Part shown: in pieces, positions 1 through 10,711 of the stretch
Layout of the letters: each line of letters opens with the position of its first letter
Position numbering within the stretch: position 1 is the first letter of the stretch
NCBI RefSeq assembly: GCF_023284045.1
Contig: NZ_JAKIKQ010000003.1
Coordinates: forward strand, 372,001 to 436,000
Source: Shewanella kaireitica
Lineage (GTDB): Bacteria > Pseudomonadota > Gammaproteobacteria > Enterobacterales > Shewanellaceae
DNA: 64,000 nt
Direction of reading: 5' to 3'
The notes under the pieces: model-generated
Database searches by the model: none
What the model was told of the DNA's origin: nothing
What the model saw: only the letters and a program-made list of their open reading frames with translations
Position numbers and translations under genes: made by a program

Positions 1-74
1 GTTAAGATGTTGACCAACGCTTGTCGAAATAATGGATGGTCATCAGCTATTATTATTTTTAGTGGCTGTAACAT
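1..74 (-). CDS. response regulator, N-terminal fragment (runs off window)
   Basis: Reading the minus strand from the ATG at 74, the first 24 codons give MLQPLKIIIADDHPLFRQAL followed by VNIL. This is the start of a receiver domain: a beta strand, the acidic DD pair and the DHPLFR segment are typical of NarL/LuxR-type response regulators. The phospho-acceptor Asp and the DNA-binding domain would lie outside the window, so the regulon and partner kinase cannot be named. No Shine-Dalgarno of note is visible just upstream. Confidence 0.85.
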   Translation of the reverse strand, partial: MLQPLKIIIADDHPLFRQALVNIL

Positions 75-491
75 GTTTGATCCCTCATATGTACATGTTT
101 TTAGTCTACTCCATTGCCTTTTATTATCAACTAGCCACAATTGCTCTCTTGTTTATTGAATTGCTTATTTAACACTTTCATTACAAGTAGATAGCCTGTT
201 CGAATGCTCAAAAAGTCTAATAACTAAGCGCTACTACATAGACTTATTAACTAGGTCAGACATTAAGTTTTTATGTTAGATAAAACCTCACACAGACAAA
301 ATAGACAAACAAACAACCCCAAGTGTATAAAATGCAAACTTCACGGTACTAAATGACAGCAGACTGAACCGCCTTAAATAACTCAACACTAATTTGGGTT
401 TTAGACTTGTACATAAAGCGACTCTCACATATTCTGAATTTAGCGCTAGTTTTGAATAAGTTCTATTTTTCAATTGATAAGGAACGCCAAT
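75..491. other. intergenic region, no gene seen
   Basis: AT-rich divergent spacer between the response regulator and the patatin gene. It should hold both promoters, but I see no strong consensus hexamers, hairpin terminator or RNA gene. A 61-codon minus-strand frame (288-473) has no recognisable family, no good ribosome-binding site and a low-complexity hydrophobic tail; I treat it as chance. Confidence 0.5.
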
Positions 492-1622
492 TTGCCAGAT
501 AAAATAGCATTAGTGTTGGGCGGCGGTGGTGCAAGAGCGGCGTACCAAATAGGCGTCCTTAAAGCTATCGTACAGTTTTACCCCCGTAATCATGGGATCC
601 CTTTCAAGATCGTTTGTGGAACTTCAGCTGGCGCCATTAACGCAACCTCCATTGCCACTCACGCCTCATGCTTTCATTTGGGTGTACGTAAATTGGAATG
701 GGTCTGGCGCCATATTCATGCTAAAAAAGTCTATCAAGCCTCAATTGGAGGCGTACTCAAACATTTAAGCAAAATGGCGTTAAAAGGGGTGCAAAGCGAT
801 GGCGCTTCAAGCAGTGCAGGAAGTTTGTTTAACAGTGAACCATTACGAGGGCTTCTGAGTGACTTGATAAGTTTTGAACGCATAGGCCGTAACATTAGCA
901 GCGGTGCACTTGATGCTGTTAGCTTAGATACCTCCTGCTATAACAACTCTCGTTCAGTGACCTTCTTTCAAGGCAATCCACTTATCGAAAACTGGCAGCG
1001 CGCTCGTCGTTGCGGCCAACGAACTCGTTTAAATACCGATCACCTATTGGCAAGTTCAGCCATTCCGTTAATATTCCCATCAGTGAGACTCAATCAAGAA
1101 TATTATGGCGATGGTTCAGTACATCAACTGGCACCACTGAGTAGCCCAATTCATCTTGGTGCCGACAAAATTATGGTGATCAATTTAGAGAGCCCCCATA
1201 AAGCACAACCTAGAGAACTTGAGCATCACCCGAAAACAGCAACTATTGCCGGGCATCTACTCGATACCATATTTTCAGATACCTTAAACAGCGATCTTGA
1301 ACGACTTGAGCGGATAAACAGTACTTTATCGCTGATCCCTGAAGAAAGCCGTAAAACCCTGCCGTTAAAGCAGATTGAAACACTGGTGATTAAGCCCAGT
1401 GAGGATTTGAGCGTCATCGCTTCACGCTACTTTCAAGATATGCCATTTGCAATCAGGATGATGATGAAGGCGCTGGGGATCAATGAGCATTCAGACTCGA
1501 GTGTTGGCTCATATCTGTTATTTGAACAAGGGTACTGTAGCGCGTTAATAGAGCTAGGTTACCAAGATGCCATGTGCCAAATTGATGAGATTAAGTCCTT
1601 TTTCAATATCCAATCTCATTAA
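492..1622 (+). CDS. patatin-like phospholipase family protein
   Basis: Predicted lipid acyl hydrolase of the patatin/RssA-like family, using a Ser-Asp dyad to cleave acyl esters. The N-terminus has the glycine-rich oxyanion motif LGGGGARAAYQIGVL, then the nucleophile elbow CGTSAGA (Ser45) and the second catalytic motif YGDGSVHQ (Asp207). There is no signal peptide or membrane span, so it is probably cytoplasmic or membrane-peripheral. I chose the TTG at 492 because AAGGA (479-483) sits 8 nt upstream of it; an in-frame TTG at 474 would add six residues but lacks such a site. 376 aa. It converges on the SGNH hydrolase gene. The physiological substrate cannot be read from sequence. Confidence 0.88.
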   Translation: MPDKIALVLGGGGARAAYQIGVLKAIVQFYPRNHGIPFKIVCGTSAGAINATSIATHASCFHLGVRKLEWVWRHIHAKKVYQASIGGVLKHLSKMALKGVQSDGASSSAGSLFNSEPLRGLLSDLISFERIGRNISSGALDAVSLDTSCYNNSRSVTFFQGNPLIENWQRARRCGQRTRLNTDHLLASSAIPLIFPSVRLNQEYYGDGSVHQLAPLSSPIHLGADKIMVINLESPHKAQPRELEHHPKTATIAGHLLDTIFSDTLNSDLERLERINSTLSLIPEESRKTLPLKQIETLVIKPSEDLSVIASRYFQDMPFAIRMMMKALGINEHSDSSVGSYLLFEQGYCSALIELGYQDAMCQIDEIKSFFNIQSH

Positions 1623-1675
1623 TCATCCACAGGATAAATGGCTCCCTCATTTAATGAGCGGACGGTATTGGAGAG

Positions 1676-2389
1676 CTATTTAACCATGATTACGTCACCA
1701 ATGGTCTCAACAATACTGTCGCCCCAATGTTGGTAAATGAGTTCGCCTGGATGAAAACCATCACTGGCCATCTGCGTAGGTTGTGGCTTTAAGCCAAAAC
1801 CTAACAAGGTAAAAGGTTCAGACTTGGAAAGCAGTCTCAATACCCCATTAAACTCGTCACTGCGCTTACCAAGAAACCAACGTAATGGTTGTGGCAAAGC
1901 AGGAAAACTTCCCATGGGTGGCACTTCAGTGAGGATCAGTTGGCGGCATTGAATTTCTGCTGTTAGAAACTGAATAAGCTGACGCTGCTGAGAGCTCCAT
2001 TTCGCTGCTGAGATTGGACTTAGGACATCATTAACGCCTAAAGACACCACAACAATATCGAAACAAAATGGATCCTGTTGGTGCTTCTTTTTTAGCATCT
2101 TAAGTGTTTGCTCAGTGTTGGAACCTGACTTCGCCAACAGCTGCCAAGAAACGCTAAAATGAGCCGCTAGTCCAGCACTCACTGTGCCACTAAGCGCTTG
2201 TTGTTGTCGATTAACACCAACTCCGGCAGCAGCTGAGTCCCCTAACACCAATAACGAAACTTCAGGCCCAGCCCCTACTTGACCAGTGCGTTCCCCTGCA
2301 GGCTCCGGCAGCTTAGGCGTGTTCTTTTTAACCCGTAGAGCTTGAATAAACATCAATGGTAGCAGCAGTATAAAAATGATCTTGTGCAA
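1676..2389 (-). CDS. SGNH/GDSL-family hydrolase (lipase/esterase-like)
   Basis: SGNH-fold esterase or acyl hydrolase. Block I is LVLGDSAAAG (nucleophile Ser52), block III VVSLGVNDVLS, and block V DGFHPG supplies the Asp-His pair. The N-terminus begins with a strongly hydrophobic stretch (KIIFILLLPLMFIQAL), a membrane anchor or uncleaved signal, so the catalytic domain probably faces the periplasm. I place the start at TTG 2389 because GGGAGG (2395-2400) lies 5 nt upstream; a longer frame opens at 2458 but lacks such a site. 237 aa. Related proteins in this genus are annotated only as GDSL or SGNH hydrolases; the substrate is unknown. Confidence 0.82.
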   Translation of the reverse strand: MHKIIFILLLPLMFIQALRVKKNTPKLPEPAGERTGQVGAGPEVSLLVLGDSAAAGVGVNRQQQALSGTVSAGLAAHFSVSWQLLAKSGSNTEQTLKMLKKKHQQDPFCFDIVVVSLGVNDVLSPISAAKWSSQQRQLIQFLTAEIQCRQLILTEVPPMGSFPALPQPLRWFLGKRSDEFNGVLRLLSKSEPFTLLGFGLKPQPTQMASDGFHPGELIYQHWGDSIVETIGDVIMVK

Positions 2390-2496
2390 AATAACCTCCC
2401 TATTTATAGCAATTGCAGTAAGTATTGGTTCATTCTGTGAAAATACAAAGAGAAGCACTTGAGCTTTGACTCATTTATTAACCCAACCGCAGCGAT

Positions 2497-4446
2497 TTAA
2501 CCTTGTAATAAATAGGTTTCAGCTTTCTCTATTCGTCTAGGCTTTCCAAGTAAAATAAGAATATCACCGGGTTTTATTTGCCAATCTAGCTCAGGGTTAT
2601 CCACTTCCGCCCCTGCACGGCGAACTGCGCGCAGCTCTACTCTGAGCTTTTCCCAAGGGATATCAGCGAGAGTCTTCCCCACAGCATTGGCGCCTTTTGG
2701 CAAAGCCACTGCATGAAGTAACTCAAGGGTAAAGTCTGTCTCAGCACCAGAGAAGAACCCGTGTAAATATTGATAGTGATTGCGCCGCTCGGACTCTAAG
2801 CGTTTGAGAATTCTGGCCAACGGCACACCACATTGATATAGCACTTGAGAGACCAGCATCAAGCTGCCCTCTAACGTTTCAGGGATCACTTGACTAGCAC
2901 CAGCCTCTTCTAGCTCTTCCATGCCAGAATCATCGCGAGTACGCACTAAAATTTTAGCATCAGGTGCCAGCTGGCGGCACAAGGGGAGCACCTCTTCTAA
3001 AATACGCTCGCTACTAAAAGTGATGACAATTAATTTAGCGCTACGAACATGGGCTTGTTTGAGAATACTGCGTTTGCATACGTCTCCAAAGTAAACGGGC
3101 TCTCCAGCCGTTCTGGCCTCAGAGACACGTTTGGGGTCTAAATCGAGTACAAGATAGGGTATCGCCTCGGTTTTCATAAATCTTGCAATAGTTTGTCCAA
3201 CGCGGCCATAGCCTAAGATCAGCACCATTTCATCGGCAACATCTGCGCTGACTGCAATCGGTTCACCTTTTTCCTGCTTCGGCTTTAACCCCTGTAGCAT
3301 ACGCGCTATATCAACGCTATGGCGAACCAACCAAGGCGCTAATGCCATCGATAATACTGCGACCATCACTAATGTCGTGCTAGTCTTTACATCAAGTAGC
3401 TGATAATTTACCGCTAGAGCCAAGACCACAAAACTAAATTCACCCACTTGCGCTAAGCTAAGCGCTGTTGATACAGATACACGAAATGACTCTTTTGCGA
3501 GCTTTAACAACGAAAAAATCACTAACGCCTTGCCTAAAATCACTGCTATCAGCACTAAGATTATCTGCCACCAAAACTGCGTCACTAACTGGAAGTCGAG
3601 TAACATGCCGATAGAGATAAAAAACAGTCCCATGAGCAGGTCTCTAAAGGGCCGAATGTCAGCCTCCAGTTGACGCCGGTATTGGCTTTCACTCAAAAGC
3701 ATACCCGCCATAAATGCGCCTAATGCCATCGACAAACCTAACCACTGGGTAATTGCGCCCGTGACTAACGCAACGACCAGCGTCGATAACACAAACAGTT
3801 CATTTGAACGTGAACGTGCCACCTCATCAAACAGTCTTGGCAGTGCCCATTTGCCAAATGCCATTAAAGCAATAAATGCCAAAATACCTTTCAACAATGC
3901 ATAAGCCACATCACTTAACAGTAATGGCGCTCCGTCGCTCGCGAGCAGAGGAAGTAAGATCAATAAGGGAACAACGGCTATGTCTTGAAACAACAACACA
4001 CTGACTGAAAGCTCACCATGACGACGCCGAAGCCAACCTTGCTCGTTGAGTAATTTCAGTACTATTGCGGTTGAAGATAACGCAATCGCAGAACCAACCA
4101 CGATGGATTCAGTCACGCTTAAATTACAAATTAGCGCAATAACCATACTCAGTACTGCAGTAACCAACACTTGTGCACTACCTAGACCAAATACGGTTCT
4201 ACGCATTGCCCAAAGCCTCGGTAGAGAAAACTCAAGCCCAAGGCTAAACATCAACAACACCACCCCAAGCTCCGCAACCGACTGCATCTGATGCTGGGTA
4301 AACCAATGGAAACCGCTTGGGCCACTGATGATTCCCGTCATCAAGTAAGCCAAAATTGCAGGCAGTCCAGCACGCCTTAATATGGCGATAGAGACAATAG
4401 CGACTACCAACATAAGCAGTATTTGGATTAGAAAGCTGTGTTCCAT
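2497..4446 (-). CDS. CPA2-family monovalent cation:proton antiporter with TrkA domains
   Basis: Inner-membrane cation/H+ antiporter related to KefB/KefC and YbaL. The first ~380 residues form about a dozen hydrophobic segments of the Na/H exchanger fold, with conserved stretches such as LMFSLGLEFSLPRL, SSTAIVLKLL and LFQDIAVVPLL. It is followed by a cytoplasmic RCK/TrkA-N Rossmann domain opening with VLILGYGRVGQT, and a C-terminal TrkA-C domain ending in GDILILLGK. 649 aa, normal for the family. I cannot tell a K+ from a Na+ exporter; the glutathione-linked Kef signature was not checked. Stand-alone gene, convergent with the patatin side and divergent from the GGDEF gene. Confidence 0.92.
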   Translation of the reverse strand: MEHSFLIQILLMLVVAIVSIAILRRAGLPAILAYLMTGIISGPSGFHWFTQHQMQSVAELGVVLLMFSLGLEFSLPRLWAMRRTVFGLGSAQVLVTAVLSMVIALICNLSVTESIVVGSAIALSSTAIVLKLLNEQGWLRRRHGELSVSVLLFQDIAVVPLLILLPLLASDGAPLLLSDVAYALLKGILAFIALMAFGKWALPRLFDEVARSRSNELFVLSTLVVALVTGAITQWLGLSMALGAFMAGMLLSESQYRRQLEADIRPFRDLLMGLFFISIGMLLDFQLVTQFWWQIILVLIAVILGKALVIFSLLKLAKESFRVSVSTALSLAQVGEFSFVVLALAVNYQLLDVKTSTTLVMVAVLSMALAPWLVRHSVDIARMLQGLKPKQEKGEPIAVSADVADEMVLILGYGRVGQTIARFMKTEAIPYLVLDLDPKRVSEARTAGEPVYFGDVCKRSILKQAHVRSAKLIVITFSSERILEEVLPLCRQLAPDAKILVRTRDDSGMEELEEAGASQVIPETLEGSLMLVSQVLYQCGVPLARILKRLESERRNHYQYLHGFFSGAETDFTLELLHAVALPKGANAVGKTLADIPWEKLRVELRAVRRAGAEVDNPELDWQIKPGDILILLGKPRRIEKAETYLLQG

Positions 4447-4798
4447 GTGCTCAATGTACTCCTAGGGACGATATAAATTTCTATGCTTGGATTTGTTGCC
4501 TTTATTTATCATAAAGAATAATACTTGTACTACAAGTCAAAGAGACGAATAAGCATTTAAAAATTAAACACTAAGTGCATTTTTTAACTCTCTAGCATTT
4601 GTGCTTCATCGGCATTTTAAGCATAAAACAATGCCCACAAAACCACTACTCTCTTACTCGTCAAAATCCTGTCGCCTCCAATTCCAACGCAGAAAAACAC
4701 CAGGTAAGTAATTGATAAGTAGCAACAACACTGAAATTGGCATGATTAGTGCTTAACTATAGCTTGGTAATGCCGTAAATTTATTTGGAGTTGAGTAC
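4447..4798. other. divergent intergenic region with a small dyad
   Basis: AT-rich spacer between the antiporter and diguanylate cyclase genes. A short dyad ACTTGT-act-ACAAGT lies at 4523-4537 and could be an operator for the antiporter. No RNA gene or clear promoter consensus was seen. Confidence 0.35.
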
Positions 4799-5689
4799 AT
4801 GGAATTTGGCCTAGCGACCGAGCTTTTTCCTAACGAATATCGTGTAGAAGCTGATCTTGAGTCTGTCTACCCGTTAGATCTTGATCTTGTCACCATCATC
4901 CAACAACTGCATCAACATTTAGATCCGCGGACAGTGTTTGCCTGCTTCGGAAAAATTATGGGGCAATATTTGCCGCTCCATGGTGTGCAACTCAGCTATA
5001 AGCAATATCACTTTCAGTGGGGACGCCAAGGCGGTTACTCGATTGAGCAACATCTAACGTTGGCTGACACTATGGTTACGGTTAACTATAACCTAAAAGC
5101 TCCATTAGTGCCGTCGCAAGCTCAGCGCTTAAACCAGTTACAAGAACTGGTGTTACAACCCTTGTTCAACGCGATTCAGTTTCAAGAGATATCCAAACAG
5201 GCGATGTTTGACGCACTAACTCAGTTAGGTAATCGCCACTATTATCTTGAACAGATAAAAAAGGAGATCGCCCGCGCAGAGCGAAACCACAGCACCTTCT
5301 CATTAGTCACTTTAGATCTCGATAACTTTAAGCAGCTTAATGATCGCTTCGGTCATCAGTTAGGCGATGAAGCATTGGTCTCTTTTGCCAAATTGCTTAA
5401 TCGGTTGATCAGAGATACCGATCAAGCCTTTAGGATTGGAGGGGATGAGTTTACGATACTGGTACAAGGTGATGCAAAGGCCGCAGCAATTCTGTGTCAA
5501 AGGGTTTTAGCCGCCTTAGAGGAACTGACTACTATAGAAAGTTATCAAATAAGAACCAGTTTAGGGATTGCACAGTGGGCTAACAATGACTCTGAGCAGA
5601 GTTTATATCAAAAGTCAGACAGTGCACTTTATCAAGCAAAAGCGATGGGGCGACAGTGCTATAGCATATATCAACCCAAGGATTGCTAG
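4799..5689 (+). CDS. GGDEF-domain diguanylate cyclase
   Basis: Predicted to make cyclic di-GMP from two GTP. The C-terminal ~165 residues form a GGDEF domain with the intact active-site motif GGDEF at residues 214-218 and supporting motifs DALTQLGNR and DLDNFKQLND. An RxxD inhibitory site (RDTD) sits exactly five residues before GGDEF, so product feedback is likely. The N-terminal ~130 residues show no PAS, GAF or transmembrane signature that I recognise; that module is the likely sensory part. 296 aa, no signal peptide. It ends 17 bp from the convergent tilS stop. Confidence 0.93.
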   Translation: MEFGLATELFPNEYRVEADLESVYPLDLDLVTIIQQLHQHLDPRTVFACFGKIMGQYLPLHGVQLSYKQYHFQWGRQGGYSIEQHLTLADTMVTVNYNLKAPLVPSQAQRLNQLQELVLQPLFNAIQFQEISKQAMFDALTQLGNRHYYLEQIKKEIARAERNHSTFSLVTLDLDNFKQLNDRFGHQLGDEALVSFAKLLNRLIRDTDQAFRIGGDEFTILVQGDAKAAAILCQRVLAALEELTTIESYQIRTSLGIAQWANNDSEQSLYQKSDSALYQAKAMGRQCYSIYQPKDC

Positions 5690-5705
5690 TTAATTCAATA
5701 GAAGG

Positions 5706-7067
5706 TTAGCGACTTTTAAGAGTAAGCCCAGTTTCGCTCTCGCTACAAAGATAAGCCTTTTCATTCCAGTAACCGATAGCGCTGACTAACTTGCCGTTGT
5801 AACACAATAATGGAACTTTAGCTCTTACCCACGGCGGCACGGCAAACTCTTGCCACAGCTTCTTTAACTCGCGCCCTTTATTGCGATTATGCGGCTGACA
5901 ACGGGTGCTTCCAGGTAATGAAAACTCAATAGTCACCTTTTCATCTTCGCGTGGTAAACGCACCCCAACCCCAAGAAATAAGTCTGCTTGTACCCGTTTT
6001 CCAGTACCACAGGCAATCCCTTGTGCAACTAACTCATTTATTGATAACACCGTGATATTACTTAATGGAGCCTCTTTAGTTAACGCAAGAAAGTAACCAG
6101 CTCCTTTAAAGCGTTTTATGACAACATCCGCTAATTTTATTTCGATATTTGCATCAGCTTTAGCATCAAGCAACTGACTAAGAATTTGCTCAGCTTGTAC
6201 TTTTGAAGGTGGTGCAAATCCCAGCTGATCCATTTGCCCACGCAGCAGCAATGCTTGCCAAGCTTTAGAATGTTCAGCTAAAGCAGCCAGTTCAATCACT
6301 GACTCTTCACCCTGTAGTCTTTGAATAGAGGGTAACCGTGCCGCCATCTCCTCATCAACAACACTTTGTTGCATTGCACATAACTCAGCACTGCGACTGG
6401 CTGTTGCGGCAATGGCACTCCAGCGCTGTTTTAGCGATGGAATGATAGATTGGCGTAGAAAATTTCGATCATATTTTTCATCAAAATTACTTTCATCTTG
6501 AATATGGCATATGCCATGTCGTTTGGCGTAGGCTTCTACATCAACTTTACTTAAGTCAAGTAAAGGTCTAATAAGCCACTTATCATTATCAAATGGCTGC
6601 ACACGCCCCATTGCAGACAAGCCTTTAGGCCCTAAACCGCGCTTCAGCGCTAGTAGAATGGTTTCAAGTTGGTCATCTTGATGATGTGCGGTTAACAGAA
6701 TATCAGCGGGCTCCATCTGAGAGAGCAACGCCTGATAACGCACTGTTCGAGCTTGCGCTTCGATACTAACTCTTGGAGCTATTGTTACTTCAACTCGCGC
6801 AATAGTGCATGGAAGTCTATAGAGAGCGGCCTGCGCTTGGCAGTGCTTTGCCCAGTCGTCTGCGTTATGGCTTAACCCATGATGAACATGCACTAACTGG
6901 TATTCAAACTGCGGCTGCTGCGTCGCAAACAGCGACAACCCCTGAGCTAAAATCTCCGAGTCGACGCCACCGCTATAAGCAAGCACGATTTTACGCGGCT
7001 TATGCTCCGCCCTAGCCTGCGGTAACTCGTCAATACAGCGCTGGATCAGCTGTGCAATATTCATCAT
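5706..7067 (-). CDS. tilS: tRNA(Ile)-lysidine synthetase
   Basis: Converts C34 of the CAU-anticodon tRNA-Ile to lysidine with ATP and lysine, switching its decoding to AUA. The N-type ATP pyrophosphatase P-loop SGGVDS is at residues 32-37; further family motifs are HVHHGLS, TAHHQDDQ and the RNFLR segment, followed by the C-terminal TilS domains ending in ELKKLWQEFAVPPW and IGYW. 453 aa, normal length. Its ATG directly follows the dnaE stop (TAG ATG), with a second ATG next to it, so translation is probably coupled to dnaE. In related genomes accA usually lies between the two; it is absent here. Confidence 0.96.
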   Translation of the reverse strand: MMNIAQLIQRCIDELPQARAEHKPRKIVLAYSGGVDSEILAQGLSLFATQQPQFEYQLVHVHHGLSHNADDWAKHCQAQAALYRLPCTIARVEVTIAPRVSIEAQARTVRYQALLSQMEPADILLTAHHQDDQLETILLALKRGLGPKGLSAMGRVQPFDNDKWLIRPLLDLSKVDVEAYAKRHGICHIQDESNFDEKYDRNFLRQSIIPSLKQRWSAIAATASRSAELCAMQQSVVDEEMAARLPSIQRLQGEESVIELAALAEHSKAWQALLLRGQMDQLGFAPPSKVQAEQILSQLLDAKADANIEIKLADVVIKRFKGAGYFLALTKEAPLSNITVLSINELVAQGIACGTGKRVQADLFLGVGVRLPREDEKVTIEFSLPGSTRCQPHNRNKGRELKKLWQEFAVPPWVRAKVPLLCYNGKLVSAIGYWNEKAYLCSESETGLTLKSR

Positions 7068-10000
7068 CTAAAATACTATTCGGACTTTGTTTGAGCCAGT
7101 TAGCGACTCAAGCGCCAACATCAAATCATCGGTTGGGTTTACCCGCCATTCATCGCCAAGTGCAAACTGTGCCTTGGTTTCTGGCTGGGCATAATTGATT
7201 AACACTGGTACAGCGCCATTTTTCCATGGTTCAACCGCTGCCTGAAAACGACTTAACCACTCTCCATCAACCTCTGCCGACTGCAAGTCAACTTCAACCG
7301 CATTGGCAAAATGGCTGCGTGCTTCGCCCATATCAATAATGTTACGTGCAGTCATGCGGTTACCGCCGGAGAAATCATCGAAGCTAACTTCGCCTTCAAT
7401 AATCAAAATACGGTCTTTCTCAAGCAAATGATTAAACTTCTCAAACGCCTCAGTAAATAACATGACCTCTAAGCGTGCGCTCTTATCATCCAATGTCACC
7501 AATCCCATTTTAGAGCCACGTTTGGTCATCATTACCCGAGTAGCCACCACTAGCCCTGCCGCTTTCATGGTTTTTCCGCGCTCTGTTGGATGCACATCTT
7601 TAAGGCGTCCAGATGTGTAATGCTTGAGCTCTTTGAGGTATTGATTGATCGGGTGCCCCGTCAAATATAAACCTAAGGTGTCACGTTCACCCTCTAACCA
7701 GACCTTATCAGGCCATGGGGTACACTCTACAAACTGCTGCTTGTCATCTTCTGGCTCATTATTTAATAAACCAAACATATCATGCTGACCGATAGCCTCT
7801 GCTTTTGCATGTTGGTCTGCTGCGCGAATTGCTTCTGGTAGCGTGGCTACCAATGCAGCTCGGTGCGGGCCAAGATTATCTAATGCTCCCGCGCAAATGA
7901 GCTTTTCAATCACGCGGCGATTAAGCTTTTTAAGATCGATTCGGGCACAAAAATCAAATAAGTCAGTAAATGGTCCATCTTTTCTGGCCTCTAATATCGA
8001 ATCGACAGGACCTTCACCCACACCTTTAACCGCACCAATACCGTAAACAATATTAAGATCGTCATCGACGGTGAACCTAAATAACCCCTTGTTAACATCG
8101 GGTGGAATGAGCGGTAATCCCATACGTTCGCACTCATCTACCAGAGTCACAATCTTGTCGGTATTATCCATATCCGCAGACATAACTGCCGCCATAAATT
8201 GCGACGGATAATGAGTCTTTAACCAAAGCGTCTGGTAGGACACCAGCGCATAGGCTGCTGAGTGTGATTTGTTAAATCCATAACCTGCGAACTTTTCTAC
8301 CAGATCAAAGATCTTCATCGACAACGGGCCATCAACGCCGTTTTTAATCGATCCCTCTTCGAAAGTACCGCGTTGCTTAGCCATCTCCTCAGGCTTTTTC
8401 TTACCCATCGCTCGACGCAACATATCCGCGCCGCCTAAGGTATAGCCAGCCAATACCTGAGCAATTTGCATCACCTGCTCTTGATACAAAATAATGCCGT
8501 AGGTTGGTGACAATAACTCTTTTAATGATTCGTGCTGATACTCAGCATCTGGATAAGAGACCTCTTCTCGACCATGCTTACGCTCAATGAAGTTATCTAC
8601 CATGCCCGACTGCAAAGGGCCGGGTCTAAACAGTGCTACCAATGCAATCATATCTTCAAAGCAGTCAGGCTGAAGGCGCTTAATCAAATCCTTCATACCA
8701 CGGGATTCAAGCTGGAATACCGCTGTCGTTTCGTAGCGCTGTAATAACTTAAAACATTTAGGATCTGTCAGCGAAATTGACTCAATTCGCACACGTTCTT
8801 CGCCATTCTTGTCTTTAACGGCGTTCACCATCTGCAACGCCCAATCAATAATGGTGAGCGTTCTTAATCCCAAGAAATCGAACTTAACTAATCCAGCAGT
8901 TTCAACATCGTTTTTGTCAAACTGGGTAACCGGGTTAAGACCTTCCGAGTCGCAGTAAATAGGGGAGAAATCAGTAATTTTAGTCGGCGCGATAACCACA
9001 CCACCAGCATGTTTACCCGCGTTACGGGTAACGCCTTCCAATATACGGCACATATCGATAAGGTCTTTAACCTCCTCGCTGCCATCATAGGACTCCTGCA
9101 GAGCAGGTTCGACTTCAAATGCTTTAGCCAGTGTCATCCCTGGCTCTGCAGGGATCATCTTAGAGATGCGATCCACAAAACCATAAGGATGGCCTTGCAC
9201 ACGACCCACATCCCGTATTACCGCTTTAGCCGCCATGGTACCAAAGGTAATAATCTGCGATACCGCATCACGGCCGTAAAGATCGGCCACGTGGTCAATA
9301 ACCTCATCTCGACGATCCATACAGAAATCGACGTCGAAATCTGGCATGGATACACGTTCAGGGTTAAGAAATCGCTCGAAGAGTAGATCATACTCTAATG
9401 GATCGAGATCGGTAATTTTGAGGGCGTACGCCACGAGCGAGCCTGCACCTGAGCCTCGACCTGGACCAATAGGGATATCATTATCTTTGCCCCATTGAAT
9501 AAACTCCATCACAATCAGGAAGTAGCCAGGGAAACCCATCTCGTTAATAACTTTAAGTTCAATATCCAAGCGTTCATCGTATTCAGGTCGTTTCTCTGCC
9601 CTCACTTCTGGATCTGGAAACAAAAATTCTAAACGCTCCTCAAGTCCTTTTTCAGAAACATCGACCAAAAAGTCTTCAATGGTCAAATCGCCAGTAGGAA
9701 AGTTAGGCAGGAAGTATTCATTCAAGCGCACAGTTACGTTACATCGCTTGGCTATCTCAACGGTGTTTTGAATTGCTTCAGGAATATCTTCGAACAATTC
9801 ACACATCTCTTCACTGCTCTTAAAATACTGCTGGTCACTGTATTTTTTAGGTCTGCGAGGATCGGCTAGCGTAAAACCGTCGGAGATCGCCACCCGAATT
9901 TCATGGGCTTCGAACTGTTCAGGTTTATTAAACACCACTTGGTTGGTAGCAACGACAGGCAAGTCTTTTACTTGCGCCAGCTCAACCGCCATGTGCAAAT

Positions 10001-10538
10001 AACGCTCTTCATCTGGACGACCGGTGCGTAACAATTCTAGATAATAACGGTCAGGAAAGTATGTTTGATAAAATTCAATTAGGGAATCAACTTGAGCCCT
10101 GTTGTCTTTTAGTAACGCTCGACCAACATCGCCATGGCGGCCACCAGAGAGTAATATCAAACCGTCGTTATACTTAGCTAACCACTCATGATCAATCACT
10201 GCTCTATCATCAATATGGCCGCGAAGATAAGCATCACTGATAAGTAACGTTAAGCTCGAGTAGCCTTCATTATTCATTGCAATTGCAGTAATAGAGCAGA
10301 GCTCATCGACGCCCGGTACTTGTACCCAAAACTCAGTTCCGATAATGGGTTTTATTCCGGCGCCATGACAGCCGCCATAAAACTTTACCAGTCCACACAT
10401 ATTAGTCTGATCCGTCAGCGCCACTGCAGGCATCCCAAGCTCGCTCACTTTAGCAAGAATAGGTTTAACCTTGGACAGCCCATCAGACATTGAAAAGTCA
10501 CTATGGACGCGCAAATGCACAAATAAAGGATCAGACAT
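7068..10538 (-). CDS. dnaE: DNA polymerase III alpha subunit
   Basis: Catalytic subunit of the replicative DNA polymerase. The N-terminus is a PHP domain (starting [15 protein letters not shown]); the polymerase active site carries [12 protein letters not shown] near residue 400 and the [14 protein letters not shown] segment; the tau/beta-binding region and an OB-fold ([17 protein letters not shown]) are near the C-terminus. 1156 aa, the usual size for type I DnaE. It lies downstream of rnhB with a 173-bp spacer and is followed without any gap by tilS. Confidence 0.98.
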   Translation of the reverse strand: MSDPLFVHLRVHSDFSMSDGLSKVKPILAKVSELGMPAVALTDQTNMCGLVKFYGGCHGAGIKPIIGTEFWVQVPGVDELCSITAIAMNNEGYSSLTLLISDAYLRGHIDDRAVIDHEWLAKYNDGLILLSGGRHGDVGRALLKDNRAQVDSLIEFYQTYFPDRYYLELLRTGRPDEERYLHMAVELAQVKDLPVVATNQVVFNKPEQFEAHEIRVAISDGFTLADPRRPKKYSDQQYFKSSEEMCELFEDIPEAIQNTVEIAKRCNVTVRLNEYFLPNFPTGDLTIEDFLVDVSEKGLEERLEFLFPDPEVRAEKRPEYDERLDIELKVINEMGFPGYFLIVMEFIQWGKDNDIPIGPGRGSGAGSLVAYALKITDLDPLEYDLLFERFLNPERVSMPDFDVDFCMDRRDEVIDHVADLYGRDAVSQIITFGTMAAKAVIRDVGRVQGHPYGFVDRISKMIPAEPGMTLAKAFEVEPALQESYDGSEEVKDLIDMCRILEGVTRNAGKHAGGVVIAPTKITDFSPIYCDSEGLNPVTQFDKNDVETAGLVKFDFLGLRTLTIIDWALQMVNAVKDKNGEERVRIESISLTDPKCFKLLQRYETTAVFQLESRGMKDLIKRLQPDCFEDMIALVALFRPGPLQSGMVDNFIERKHGREEVSYPDAEYQHESLKELLSPTYGIILYQEQVMQIAQVLAGYTLGGADMLRRAMGKKKPEEMAKQRGTFEEGSIKNGVDGPLSMKIFDLVEKFAGYGFNKSHSAAYALVSYQTLWLKTHYPSQFMAAVMSADMDNTDKIVTLVDECERMGLPLIPPDVNKGLFRFTVDDDLNIVYGIGAVKGVGEGPVDSILEARKDGPFTDLFDFCARIDLKKLNRRVIEKLICAGALDNLGPHRAALVATLPEAIRAADQHAKAEAIGQHDMFGLLNNEPEDDKQQFVECTPWPDKVWLEGERDTLGLYLTGHPINQYLKELKHYTSGRLKDVHPTERGKTMKAAGLVVATRVMMTKRGSKMGLVTLDDKSARLEVMLFTEAFEKFNHLLEKDRILIIEGEVSFDDFSGGNRMTARNIIDMGEARSHFANAVEVDLQSAEVDGEWLSRFQAAVEPWKNGAVPVLINYAQPETKAQFALGDEWRVNPTDDLMLALESLTGSNKVRIVF

Positions 10539-10711
10539 ATATGGAGTATCTTTCTTTTAGGTAGATGAAGACAAGTAGTCAATCTTACAGAGTAAAACAT
10601 GGACTAGCAGCAAACAAGTGAAACCGCTAATCCAAGCAACGGATGGATAAATTTTTAGCGGCCATTATTGCTATGTTTACATTTAAAGTCATGGGTAAAG
10701 CAGGACAATCT

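Noticed and set aside
288..473. 61-codon minus-strand open frame upstream of the patatin gene
   Set aside because: No family, no ribosome-binding site, and a position in a promoter region; likely chance.
9009..9386. 125-codon plus-strand frame inside dnaE
   Set aside because: Antisense to the conserved polymerase region; a shadow of dnaE codon bias.
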